Below, one piece after another: positions 12,261-23,349 of a stretch of DNA of 64,000 nucleotides. Numbering within the stretch: position 1 is the stretch's first letter; each line of letters begins with the position of its first letter. The position numbers were made by a program, and so were the translations under genes. The stretch is taken from assembly GCA_003508835.1 (NCBI GenBank), contig PUFA01000182.1, positions 3,214,487 through 3,278,486 on the forward strand, written 5' to 3'. A model generated the notes under the pieces. It was not told the origin of the DNA. It searched no databases and worked only from the letters and a program-made list of their open reading frames with translations. Source of the DNA: Eonycteris spelaea (Eukaryota; Chordata; Mammalia; Chiroptera; Pteropodidae).

Positions 12261-13787
12261 CGGCAGCGTGGGTCACACTCGCGCCCCTGGACGGTCCACC
12301 GGGCGGGTACTGGCGGGGTCCTCTGTGCTCTGTGACGGGGGCCGGGGACCAGAACCCCTGGGAGGCTGAGTCCCTGACACAGGGGCCCTCGCGCCGGGCG
12401 GGTGAGGATCAGGGTGTGCGGCTGGGAGGGTGACGAAGCGTTTGCTCTCGATGAGGCAGGAAGAACCGGGCGCCCGCCCCCAGGAGTCCCCAGGTACCAG
12501 GCGACTCGCCTAAGCAAGACGGGGCTCAGGCCAGGGTGCGAGGCCTGTGGCTCCGGAGGGGTCTCTGACTCCCGCACGGCGGGCACCACCACCCCATGGT
12601 CACAGCCGGGGAGGAAGGGCAGCTGGGAGCGGGCTTCTAGTTCCCGGACGCGGATGGCCCGGCAGGTCACGTCCCACCAGGAAGTGACCCCTGCTGTCCT
12701 CGGGGTGCCGGCTGGCTGCCCCACACGGGAGGAGCCGCACCTTAGAGCATTTTCCGCATCTTCTGCTGCCCTTGCCACTTTGTAAATAGACGTCGTTCTG
12801 TGTGCCCGTCCAGGTTCCCAGGAAGGGGCCGTTGTAGCTGAAGTCCCAGCTTCACCCCGGCGGGGCACCCCCCTGCCCCCTCCCCCCCCCCCCCCCCGTC
12901 TCAGCCCACGCGGCTCGCGGGCCCCACGGCTCCTTCCACACCGGGCTGTGGCGCTTTCTCAGACTTGCCTGTTTCTCATGATCTGGTCCGTTCTGAGGAG
13001 GACCGGCTGGGAATGTTGGTAGAAAGTCCCTCTGCTGGGTTTTCCTGTTTCGTTTCATTTTGCTTTGTTTTTCTCACCATTAGTTTGACGCGATGGGTTT
13101 GGGGAGGAGGATAAAGACGTGCACGGGCCCCGTAAAGCACTTCTCACTTATTTTTTATTTCTTTTTCGTAAGGAAAACACGTTCCCATTGCTGTCGGCAC
13201 ACGATATCATGTGAGTTTCAGGTGAGGTTTACAGCGATTTTTTAAATTACTAAGGTTTTAAGTGACAGACTTTTTCGAGAGAAGGAAAAAATAAAAAACA
13301 GAAAAAAAGGGCAGAAAATACTCGCTAAACTAACGACGCCCACAAGTACATGTCCATACAAGACACACAGGCACGTAAGTTGTATGCTTTTCAGAGATAA
13401 AACGTAGGATTTGAAACGCTGAGCCCCGGTCACAAAAGGTGTTTTCACAGCGCAAACCAGCTCTCCTGAGCTGTGATCCACTTACCGCACGACTCACATC
13501 TGGAATGCACAGTGCTGTGGTGTCCGGGATGTCACGTCATTAATTCGAAAACAGTTCGGTCAAATTCCTATGACATAAGATGGGTCACTTTCGAGGCACA
13601 GTTCTGCACAGGTGAGCGAGTCGAAGTGAGGCTGGCCGCTGGGTGGCTCGCGTCCTCCTGAAGAGAGGACACTGGGCCGCGGACGCACAGGACAGGCCAC
13701 GCGGTGACCGAGGCGGAGACAGGGTGGCCTTCGAATGGGTCTCCGGGCCTCCGTCCCGGGCAAGCTGCAGCCCGGCGCATTCACATC

Positions 13788-14057
13788 TGAGACCCACAGA
13801 GCGAATTGAGGTGCATTGTGAGGCTTTATTAGCCGGCTGGCGACTGACTCTCCCCGCTAGAGAACTGGCCCTGAGCTTTCAGAGGAGGCAGCTTATAAAG
13901 CCTAAAACCACATCAAACAAGCAAGCAGGTTTACAGAAGCAGGAGTTAGCCATTAGCATATCTTTGCACAGGATATCTCCTAGAACTATACCCTGGTTAA
14001 ACATTAAACAAGCAAGCAGAAGTTGGCCATTTGAAAATTTCCCCCCTTAATATCCCA
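13788..14057 (-). mobile_element. Probable solo LTR of an endogenous retrovirus
   Basis: Read on -, this segment has LTR architecture. A U3-like part contains two near-identical copies of a 'tgcttgcttgttt' block. A TATA box follows ('ctttataagct', + strand 13,891-13,900), then about 70 bp later an AATAAA polyadenylation signal followed by GCCTC (+ strand 13,825-13,830), and a short U5 that ends in CA next to 13,788. This spacing is typical of gammaretrovirus-like (ERV1) LTRs. The 5' edge near 14,057 is a guess and I saw no convincing target-site duplication. No coding remnants lie alongside it, so a solo LTR is the simplest reading. Confidence 0.5.
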
Positions 14058-14490
14058 GAATTTGTCACTGCTGCCCAGGGAAGAGGGAGGTCCAGAGGGC
14101 CCTTGGGGGATTGTCGGGGCTGCTTGGAGCCCCCCAAAGTCTCCCAGACAGGAAGGAATTTGTCCTGACTTGAGTTGGGCGTGTGGGGGACATGACACCC
14201 GGGAACGGGGCCCCTCTCCACTGTGAAAGGACCTGCCCGTGTCCCACAGCTTCGCCCGCTCCCGACTCCCCGGGCACAGCGGCCAGGCTTCCTCCCTGTG
14301 TGGTGACGTGGGTGCCGCTCACCTCCGTCCAGGCCACGGCCCGCCAGCTCGAGGGATGACGGATTTCTAGGGCACTTTCTTTTTCGTGTGTGATGTAGGT
14401 TTACCTGTTCTATTTTGAAATTAGACAAAAAAGGCACCCAAGCTCCTCCAGCAATAACATCTTGTAAACGGAGCAGCAGCGAGACACCGC

Positions 14491-14893
14491 AGTACACAGG
14501 TACTAGAGTGCCCAGGCATCAGAGCACCTATATGCCAGAGGGCTGAGATTCTGGAGTTCCTACGTGCCCGAGTACCTGGATACTCGAATACCTGGATACT
14601 ACAGTGCCTAGATGTCAGAGTACCCGCCTACTCGAATACCCAGATTCCAGAGCTGAGGTACCTAGATAGCAGAATATCCAGGTATCAGAGCACCCACATA
14701 CTAGAGTACCTAGATGCTGGAGCACTCAGATACAGAGTACCTAGATAGTAGAGTGCCCAGATAACAGAGTACCTGGATACCAGAGCACCTAGATTCTAGA
14801 GTACCTACATACTAGAGTATCTAGATACTAGAGTACTAGAAGGCCTTGGTATCAGAGGACCTGGGCACGAGAGCATCCAAGTACTGGTGTGTG
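14491..14893. repeat. 16-bp minisatellite
   Basis: About 25 imperfect head-to-tail copies of a 16-bp unit close to AGAGTACCTAGATACT run across this stretch. The best-preserved block is at about 14,720-14,850, where successive copies differ at only 1-4 bases. The left part is more diverged. The unit is AT-rich compared with the GC-rich flanks. Adjacent units produce palindromes such as AGTATCTAGATACT. The period is not a multiple of three and there is no coding potential. Confidence 0.85.
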
Positions 14894-16145
14894 TGGAGAG
14901 AGGAGGCCCAGACACCGGCGTGCCGAGGGCGGACGCCGGCACGGTGCATCTCTGAGCCTCTTCAGATCCGACCGGTTTCACGAGCGCTGTCTGTTTGTTT
15001 CCGTGCAATTTGATCTCATGCGGTCGCTGCCCGTGTGGGTTACAGAAGCCGGCGCCACCACCTCCCGGCCCTCTCTTCCTCCCAGGGGACTTGGGAGCCG
15101 CTCTCTGCCGCAGGCTCACCCCGGCGCCGCGGCCGGCGCAAAGCAGGAGTCGACCGAGGCGGACGCGGCGTCCACTTCGTGACTAGACGGTGTGGGGGCC
15201 GCTCAGCCCGACGCCGGACGCGGAAGGACACGGATGTGGCAGTCCGGGCAGGCGTCAGGGGAGATGGGAAGGCCCGGAGGCGGCCGAGCAGCGACGTGGA
15301 CCCAAACGTGGTTCGGAAGGTCACGTTCACAGTCCATGTATTTTGCCCCTTTTTAAAAACTGCCCCTCTGTGAGAATGAGACAGAAATAAACACGTTTCC
15401 TTGGAACCCACTTGAAATTCAAACTGCTGAGTGGGGACACCGCCCGGGGTGGGGGAGCAGGTGGGGGACAATCGAGTCCCAGCAGAGCCCAGCTTCAGGG
15501 AGAAGCCGGCCTCAGGGCTGTGCAGTGGGCGCCCGGCTTCTGGGGACAAAACGAGGCAGAATCCTGTTTCCGCCCCGTGCGTCCTGGGGGACCCCTGAGA
15601 ATGTGGGGCCTCGGTGTCAGGTGGGACGCTGGGGCCTGGGTGGGGATTGGCCGCTGTGTCCTGTGTAAGAGTTTCAGACAAAGAGGAAAGTCTTGCCTGG
15701 GAACAATGCGAGATAACATGATAGAAGACCTTGAAGAAAACAAATGAAAGACAGCGGTAGATTCCCCACGTCCTGGAGAAGAACAAGGAGGCAGGAAAGA
15801 GGAAGAAAACAAACCCTCATGCAGACGCCTTTTTGAAATGCAGATGACGCCGTGCAGCCTGCCCCGAGATGCCTCGCAGTTAGAATGAAAGGCTCGCCAG
15901 AAAAAATCAAAGGCGAACAGAATGGAAGCTCCAAGGGGCCTAATCCCTGACGCCTTGTTGGAGAGACACCAGCGCGGCCCTTTCCCGGTTGGGGGGCGGG
16001 GGGGGCTGAGGAATGGGGGATCAACTGTGTGGGGGGAGAGGGGGTCACGTTCCTGGCGGGTGTCTGTCACCATTCCGATCACAGCAGCGCACGCGTCAGG
16101 AAACATCCCGCGAGCTGTGGGAAATGCTTCCTTATACGACTGGCA

Positions 16146-16720
16146 TTAAAAAAATTATTTTTTTAATGTGGTAAATATGCCTACCATAAAATCTACCGTT
16201 TTTTAACCGTTCTTAAGTGTCCAACGGAGCGGCCTTAGGCACACTCAGGTCGTGCCGCCGTCCCCAGCCTCCACCTCCGGGACTTCCTCATCGTCTCACA
16301 CTGACACTGGCCCCGTTACACTCACTGCCCTCCCCTCCCCCAGCCCCTGGCTCCACCACCCACTTCCTGTCTCCGAATCTGACTCCTCCGGGGACCTCCC
16401 TCCCGTGAGTGGGGTCACACAGGACGGGACCTCCTGCGTCTGGCTCGTGTCCTCCAGGTCCATTGCCGCTGCGGCCGGTGTCACGTCCGTCCTTTTCAGG
16501 GCTGAGAGTCGTGCTCCACTGTCCGGAGGGACCTCACTCACTCTGTCCACCGCCCATCGTGGACACTGGGCTCTTTTCCACCTTCCGGCCACGGCACATC
16601 CTGCGGCTGTGTGCAGGGATGCGGTGGGAGGGGGGGTCTGCCTGCGCCCGGCTCTCGGTGCCCCTGGGCTCCCAGCTGTGGAGTTGCTGGGTCGGCGGTG
16701 ACTCTCCGTTTAACTTCCGG
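16146..16720 (-). mobile_element. LINE-1 3' fragment, CpG-rich
   Basis: It begins with a T-rich stretch ('aaattatttttttaatgtgg') equivalent to the A-tail of an L1 on -. Next come 'taccataaaatctaccgttt', 'gttcttaagtgtccaacgga', a 'cccccagcccctggctcc' block and 'gtgagtggggtcacacagga'. The order fits the reverse complement of an L1 3' UTR running into the end of ORF2. It closely resembles the copy at 49.9-50.5 kb but is far richer in GC. Confidence 0.7.
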
Positions 16721-16904
16721 GGACCCGCAGACGGTCCCCACAGCGGCCGCCCCGCCCACGCCGCCTCGGCCCCCGCGGGTCCGGCAGATGGCAGGCTCCA
16801 GGGCCGCCCGTGTGCTCTCGGCCCCCAGAAGCCAGCGCTGTTCTCTGGAGACCTGACTGGGAACGAGGACTCTGGGCAAACAGAAAGTGTTCGTCACCGA
16901 AGGT

Positions 16905-17150
16905 CACGTACCAGTCTGCTCAGGCCTCCATGACAAAGAGCCCCAGTCCAGCGGCTGACCGGCGGACGGTTACCCTCCCGGCGGGGGGGCATCGTCCCCT
17001 CCCTGTGCCCTCCTCTGCTGTGCCCCTGTGTCCTCATGACCTCATTTGACCTTACTCAGCCTTTTAAAGATGCTACATCCAAGGACGACCACATTCTGAG
17101 GTCCGGGGTTGAAACTCCCACATATGGATTCTCACAGGGACACAAGTCAG
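16905..17150 (-). mobile_element. MLT1-type (MaLR) LTR fragment
   Basis: The + strand gives the reverse complement of an MLT1 LTR 5' half: 'cctcatgacctcatttgacc', 'ccttttaaagatgctacatc', 'ccaaggacgaccacattctg', 'aggtccggggttgaaactcc' and 'cacatatggattctcacagg'. In the remembered consensus these match the 'aaagaccctatctccaaata' and 'acattctgaggtactggggg' blocks. The element ends close to 17,140, where a second fragment of the same family begins. Confidence 0.6.
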
Positions 17151-17154
17151 CGTA

Positions 17155-17345
17155 GCTGCTGCTGAAACAGGTGACCACAAACCGGCTTGTTCAAGTGACA
17201 CGAACCTATTCCCTCCTGGTTCGGGAGACCAGACAAGTCCAAGGTCAAGGGGCCTGCGGGCCACAGGCTCGCTGGAGGCCGCGGGGAGGGTCCTTCCCGC
17301 CTCTCCCAGCTCCTGGGGCTCCGAGCACCCCTGGGCTGTGGCCAC
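17155..17345 (-). mobile_element. MLT1-type (MaLR) LTR fragment
   Basis: This is the reverse complement of the 3' half of an MLT1-like LTR: 'gtgaccacaaaccggcttgt', 'cctattccctcctggttcgg', and 'aagtccaaggtcaagg'. In the consensus this corresponds to the 'ttattctctcacagttctgg' and 'aagtctgagatcaaggtgtc' blocks. It may be the other half of the same insertion as the preceding fragment. Confidence 0.5.
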
Positions 17346-17394
17346 GTCTCCCTAGTCCGTGCGCCACCTCCACGTGGCTGCTCCTCTTCTGTGG

Positions 17395-17700
17395 GTAAGA
17401 TGAGGTCACATCCTGGACTGGGGGCCCTAATACGACGACCGGTGAGCCTATAAGGAGAGGGAAATTTGGACGCAGACACGCAGAGAGAAGGCCGTGTGAG
17501 GGCAAAACCTGAGACCGGAGTGATGGGGCCACAGCCCAAGGGATGCCGGAGCCACCAGGTGCTGGACGGGGCCGGAAGGACCTTTCCCGGAGCCTCCAGA
17601 GGGAAGGTGTGGGCGCCCCAGCTCGTCCCGAGAGCGGCCTGGGCGCCGGCCCACCCAGGTTTAGCCACCTTGTGACATGCCAAGCTCTGGCTTCCCGCCC
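17395..17700 (+). mobile_element. MLT1-type (MaLR) LTR, sense
   Basis: The sense-strand MLT1 words appear in the right order: 'gatgaggtcacatcctggac', 'gggccctaatacgacgaccg', 'cctataaggagagggaaatt', 'tggacgcagacacgcagaga', 'gaaggccgtgtgagggcaaa', then 'gatgccggagccaccag' and 'ctttcccggagcctccagag'. It faces the two fragments just to its left, so the three pieces form a head-to-head cluster of one ancient family. Confidence 0.65.
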
Positions 17701-18689
17701 CAGAGCTGGGAGAGGACGGGTCTGTGGCGTCTCATGTGAGTGTCTGTCCTGGGCCAGGACAGCTCTAGCGGACGGCACCGCTTCATGAGCCCTGGGGGAA
17801 TGACCTGACGTGCTGAAGACAAACGGCCGGTCACCGAGGCGCGTGGCCGGTCACCCAGGCACGTGGCTGGTTCTCGGGAAGGAAGGTTTCGGGTGAAGAG
17901 GAAAGCCAAGCTCTTTGCCAGAATCCAAGCCCTGAGGCCAGGGATTTGGTGCTGGGAGGAAGGCCAGGCAGGCCCTGGTGGGAGGAGAGGGGGCCCCCGG
18001 CTACCCCTCCCCTTGCTGGCCCACCCAAGGTCCTGGAGGACACGTCCTCCATTTTGCTGAGGGGGAGAGACGCTGCTTGTGGCATTTAAGCCGGTCGGTG
18101 ACAGGATGGTGTCAGTGTGGAGAAAGGGGCTCATGGCCTGCAGTGGAGCCATCGATGAGCCCTGAAGGCCAAGCTGGGAGCCTGGGCCCTGGGGACAGCT
18201 GGCTGCAGGGCGGCCTCAGTGGTCACAACGTGTGCTGAGGAGCAGATAGTCTGGTGGCCCTAGGTGACCCCCCGAGGGGGGCAGTGCCGGAACAGGAAGG
18301 GTTAGGTAGATGCTTTTCAACATTTTTTACTTTTGGTACTAAAATACACCAAAAACCTATGCCTCCAAATAACCAAGCAAAGCTAAGGAACATGATGGAA
18401 CCCAGCCCACCTGCTTGTCCCACCCACCCGCCAAGGTCAGCACAAGGTCGTAGCTGACCCAAGTCTCCGCCCTGGCCCCCTGGCGACCCGGGCTCAGCAG
18501 GGTGTTGCCGTCTCCGAGGTTTCCTGTGGGCTGCACGTGTTTCCTGATAACCAGGTTGGCCTTCGTCCCTCTGACAGAACTGCAGGGCGCTGGGGGCGCC
18601 TGGGCCTGCGCTCGGCTCAAGCTGAGGGGGTCCATCTCAGACAGGGTCTGGCCGAGCCTGCTTCACGCAGGGATCCCCGACTGCTGCTG

Positions 18690-18800
18690 GAGGCCCCCGC
18701 CCCCAGGAGGCCCCCCCCGCGAGGGACGGAAAGGAGGCCCCCGTCCCCCAAAAGGAGGCCCCCGTCCCCCAGAAAGGAGGCCCCCGCCCCGCGTGCCCGT
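18690..18800 (+). repeat. Short tandem repeat, ~21-bp unit
   Basis: About four copies of a unit close to AAAGGAGGCCCCCGTCCCCC stand in tandem. The two central copies (18,730-18,769) are nearly identical. It is a small purine/pyrimidine-asymmetric minisatellite with no coding meaning. Confidence 0.75.
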
Positions 18801-19204
18801 CTCTGTCTCCCGGCGTGTCTCCCCCTTGCCTCGTGGCTCCCCCGCCATCGGTCTTCGCTCTCCGCACAGCGGCTCGGCGTGGCGCAGAGGGCTGTGGCGT
18901 CTCTCCGTGGGCCGTGTCTTCTTGTCCCCAGGGCCTCCCACACTGTCCCCTTGTGCTAATTAAGATGTCTTCCTGAACGAGCCCAGTTGCGTCTCTAAGT
19001 GGGTTCCTGGAGCCCGCTGGTAACATTAATTTCCCCGTCCCTGTGCCGCGGTGAGGGGCACGCCATCCCTGCGGCAGGAGGTCGGCGTCCGGGGGAGCGC
19101 ACGCGTGTGGATCGGCCCGGCTCTCCGAGGCGGAGCGGCGCTGACGGGCACCCTGCTGGCCGGCGTCACCCGGCACCAAGGCCCCTGTCTCACGCCCCTG
19201 CCGG

Positions 19205-19560
19205 AGCGGGTTGAACAGTGTCCCCCGAATTCGTGTCCGTCCAGATCCGGAGCCTCAGAACCGGGCTTTGTTTAGACACAGGGTCTTTGCGACGCCATCA
19301 GCGGAGATGAGGTCCTCTGGAGTAGCGGGGCCTTGATTTAATGACCGGAGTCTCCACGAGAAGAACAGGGACACTCAGAGGAGAAGGGCGGCTATGCCCA
19401 CGTTCCAGGGACGGCCAGCGCCCGCAGGGGCACCGGCCCTGCCGACGCCTCGACCTCGGGCATCTCCGGAGCCGTGAGATCGTACGTGTCTGTCGTTTGA
19501 AGCCACCAGCTCGCAGTGCTTGGTGACAGCCTGCTCGGGGACCTCGCAGGCCCGGCTCTG
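19205..19560 (+). mobile_element. MLT1-type (MaLR) LTR, nearly complete
   Basis: The MLT1 consensus can be followed in sense from the 5' part ('gttgaacagtgtcccccgaa') through 'cacagggtctttgcgacgcc', 'gatgaggtcctctggag', 'gaagaacagggacactcaga', 'accggccctgccgacgcctc', 'gacctcgggcatctcc' and 'ggagccgtgagatcgtacgt' to 'gtcgtttgaagccaccagct'. It ends close to 19,530-19,560. Although the order is intact, many A/T positions have become C/G, creating numerous new CpGs. Confidence 0.7.
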
Positions 19561-20129
19561 CGGCGTCACCCTCCTCACTAGCTGGCTGCTGGGGCGGCTC
19601 CGTGAGCAGGGCAGGCACCGGGGGCCGTGACGCTGCGCTCACCTCCCAGCCCCCACACAAGTGCCCGGCCTGGCCACATCTGCCTTGAGCAGGGCGGGAA
19701 GCGAGGGCGCCACGTTGCCCCTGCAGGGGAGAGCACCGGACAGGAGGGACGCAGGCCAGGCCCACCCCGGCACAGGCGCCAGCCCTGGAGGCTCGGAGCG
19801 ACGGTCCCACGGGGAGCTGGAACTTGAGAGGGGCCGTGGGAGGCAAGGTGGCGCGCAGAGCACCAAACGGAAGTGGGGGGAGGCGGGAGGGAACGTGCGG
19901 CCCCACCGCAGGGGACGCAGGGACCCCCGCGTGCTCACTGGTTTCCTGGGGGCCGGGGCCACTGCCCAGGCCTCCAGGGCGGCGGGCGGTGTGGCCTCCA
20001 AGGCGGGGCCCCTCCCGGGCTCTCGGGCTGCGGGCTGCACTCTGCTCCTGGCAGCTGTGTGGCCTGGGGTGTCCTGCTTCTCCACGGCCCGGCCCGCAGG
20101 ACAGCCTCCATGACCCATGACCTCAGCAG

Positions 20130-20290
20130 GACCTCAGCCCCTCTGCTTGAGGGCTCCCCTGACTAGGCCAGGCCCACCCAGGTCATTTCCCTCTTGATTA
20201 ACTAAAGGTCAACTCACTAGCGACGTTAATTCTGCTGGAAAAATCCTTTGCCTCTGCCACATGACATCACAGAATCAAGGGTGCCACACC
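20130..20290. repeat. Possible ancient interspersed repeat
   Basis: Phrases such as 'cttgattaactaaaggtcaa', 'ctcactagcgacgttaattc' and 'ggaaaaatcctttgcct' resemble sequence often found next to or within old mammalian LTR or DNA-transposon copies. I cannot assign a family. The segment is AT-richer than its flanks. Confidence 0.3.
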
Positions 20291-20299
20291 CCTCACGTC

Positions 20300-22700
20300 A
20301 CAGGTTTACGCCCACCCAGGGGAGAGGAGGGAGCACTCGGGGCCCCTGAAGGTTCTGCCGGGGACACCCATCCTGGACACTGAGAGCAGGTGGGGGCCCC
20401 GACCGGGACTGGCCGCCGGAGGTGTGGTGGCACCTGAGGTCTCGGCAAGAGCGATTTAGACGTAGGGGGTTTGTCCTCGGCTCCCAGTCGCAGTGATGGC
20501 CTCCCATCCGTTTGACGAGCCGATGGTTGGGGTCCCGAGGACCTGGAGCTCTGGTCTGCGTGGGGCTTCCCAGCGCGGTCCCCTGGCAGCCCCACGGGGA
20601 AGCACCTGTCCACTCACCATGAACTTGTCACTCAGTCATCAACCCAGGACCCTGCCTGGGCTCCACGCTCCGCAGACAGGGTGGTCTCCCCGATTCGCGG
20701 TGGGGAAACTGAGTCACAGGCGACACACCCAAGGGGCAGGGCCAGCCTGAGTGCTCGGGTCTGCTGTACACCCCACAGCACCTGCCTCCCCGAGGTCAGC
20801 CCCACCGGAGCCGAACCTCGATTTTCTGAAGCGACAGAACTGCAGCATCAAGATGGCCTCTGAACGGGGACTCGCCTGGCGTTTCACTCCGTTCCAGTCC
20901 CTAATCAGGCCATTAGGGGACCCCAGCGGAAACCCGACCGAGGCCTTGACCTTGCGAACACAGACTGCAGCCACTGGCGTGAACAGACCGCCAGCCGTGG
21001 CCCCAGGGGGGCTTTCCAGGTGTCTGGTGAGGGTCCTCCTCCTGACATTCAGAAAAGGAGAGGCAGGCGCGGCCACGCCAGGGGCCAGGCGGACAAGTGC
21101 CCTGGGGGACCGCTCCACCCTGCCTTTCCCCAGGGCCGTGTCAGGACCTCCAGGCGTGAAATGCTGACCAGACGTGAACCGACCCCCTCCTCCACCAACG
21201 TTCATTTGCAAACCGCCAGGACACTTCCACGCTGGGCCGAGTTCGAGGAGGGCGAAAACACGTCACGCGGCGACGGAAACAGACGTGACGCCGTGTTCCC
21301 GCTGCCGCCGCACAGCACCCCACCCCGTACCGCGGCCACAGGACTCCCGTGGTAGCGGTGACCCGCGGCCGCCCGCGGTCCCCAGAAACATGCTGGAAAA
21401 TCCCGACGTTCCGGAAGTTTTACATTGCGCGTCCTTCTAAGCAGTGGTGCTCGTGTTCGGATCACCCGCCGTCCTTCACGGCGGCCCGACGCCTCTGCGG
21501 TGACTGGCAGCAGCGACCGCTGTCATTGTCCTCTTGTTTACAGGTTACTGTTGGTGCCCGGGGGGTCATTTAAACTCATCAGGGTTGGTAGGTACCGCTG
21601 ACCCTGGAGTAACGCCACTTTGGACCTGCCCGGGCTCACTCGCGCGAGGGTTTTCGTCAGGAAACACACTCGGCCCTTTGCGTCCACACCTGGACTCCAC
21701 CAACCGCGATCGGAACCGAACAGTATTTCCGTATTCCCCACCCGCAGGTTTTCGAGTTTCTCCCCGCTGGCTCGCCGACCTGTGGGTGCTAAAAAAACCG
21801 GTGCTTTCCCCTCCTCATGGTTTCAGTTCTTCCAGCCTGGCTAATAATCAATCAAATGAACAAGACAGACCGGCAGGGGAAAGTCAAAGCTTAAAACAGG
21901 GGCTCAGGGGGATTCACATAAGCAAGGAAAATCCAAGGATGGCGAGGTGACATCAGGTCTAGGCAACATTCTGGAGGAGGGCCAGGGTCTCAGACGTCAG
22001 ACCTGAGGTATGGGAGTCCCAGGTAGTCTGGGGGGGGGGGCCATGCTTCCTGAGACACTGGTTTGCCGCCCTCCGCCCACCAGGCTCAGGGCAAACCAGG
22101 CCGCTAAGGCCTAAACCAAGTTTCCCACAGACTCTTGGGCGTATTGTTTCTGAGCAAATGGCTTCAGATCGACGTCCCAAAAGGCAGCGTTGGGGTGGCA
22201 ACGCTTCAGCTCCCTTCCATACCAACCGCGGATGGACATGCGGAGCAGAAGGCTGACGGCAGAACCGAAAGTGACACGAGGATTTTCGGTGGCGCAGGGT
22301 GGGCGTTCCTCGCCCCCGCCTGGTTTGGGGTCGACCGTGGCGGGGGGAACGTGGAGTTCGGGCCGCGCTTTCAGGCCTCACTGGGGTCCTGGCGCGCATC
22401 ACCCGGACAAGAGGGGCGACGGTTACGTTGCATGGTGACTATGCCTCGACCTTATTATGCACACTATTCAAATGTGAATGATGACGTTATACGGGGGAAG
22501 GGGGCGAGGGGCCCCTCTGGGTGCACCCATTGCGCCTTCTGGGAGCGCGTAGGGTCCCCGCTTCCCCAGGGTCTACACAAAGTTTGCGGGTTCTTTGCAA
22601 ATGCACGACCCTCTTTGGTGGGCGTGTGCGGGCGCCCCTGCACTCGAATTGCTTCAGCAGAAGTGGGTTCAGCAACTTGAAGGTTCTGGAAAAGTCTGGA
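20300..22700. other. Intergenic upstream of PWWP3A
   Basis: No conserved exon is seen. A relatively AT-rich segment at about 21,790-21,960 has the look of an inserted repeat, but I cannot name it. A G-run lies at 22,030-22,041. The last few hundred bases before 22,720 rise in CpG density toward the PWWP3A promoter. Confidence 0.4.
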
Positions 22701-22719
22701 AAGCTCTGGAAGGTTTTGA

Positions 22720-23340
22720 AGTTTCCATCAGGGTCCGCGCCAAGCCGCGCGGGTCCGACCGAGCGGCCGGCAGGAGGCGGAGGCGGCGGGCACCGCAGGC
22801 GGGTTTACAAGGCACGTTGGGACAAAGCCCCGCACACGCTCGCGCGCGCTCCGCGCCCGTCAACCACCCGCCCGCCCCGCGCCGTCACTCAGTCTGCGCC
22901 GCCCGCCGCGCCCGTCACTCAGTCTGCGTCCGTCCGCCCGCGCTCACCTGTCAATCAGTCGGCACCGCGCGCGGACGGGCGGAAGGGGCGGGGCCTGGGC
23001 TCGGTCGCACGCTCCCCATTGGTCGGCGGCGGGGGCGGAGCTGGCCGGTGCCAATGGCTTGGCCCCGCCCCCGGCCGCGGGGGATCGGCGGCGGCGGCGG
23101 AGGCGGTGAGCGCGGGCGTGGGCGGCGGCGCTGGGGCGGCGCGGGTGCCACCGCCGTTGGTCCGCCGCGGCCCCCTCGTCCTCCACGCCGCCTCGGGGAC
23201 GGGCGCTGGGGCGGCGGGCTCCCGGTGAGCCCAGCGGGCTGCTCGGCTCGGGGCGGCGGGGCCGGGGCGGGCGGGCCCGAAAGAGGCTCCTGGGCGTTGA
23301 CCCGCGCTGCCGCGGTAGCCCCGCCCCTCCTCGTGAGGCC
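22720..23340 (+). promoter_or_regulatory. PWWP3A: CpG-island promoter and untranslated exon 1 of PWWP3A
   Basis: This is a dense CpG island with several GC boxes ('ggggcggggcc', 'ggccccgccccc'). It carries an inverted CCAAT box (ATTGG, 23,018-23,022) and a direct CCAAT box (23,051-23,055), a typical TATA-less NF-Y/Sp1 promoter. Candidate donors of the noncoding first exon are GTGAGC at 23,106 and GTGAGC at 23,225. The first coding exon begins more than 1 kb downstream. The exact start site cannot be read from sequence alone. Confidence 0.7.
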
Positions 23341-23349
23341 TCTGTTCAC

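Noticed and set aside
14491..14893. CRISPR-like array
   Set aside because: Units are contiguous 16-bp tandem copies without unique spacers, in a mammalian genome.
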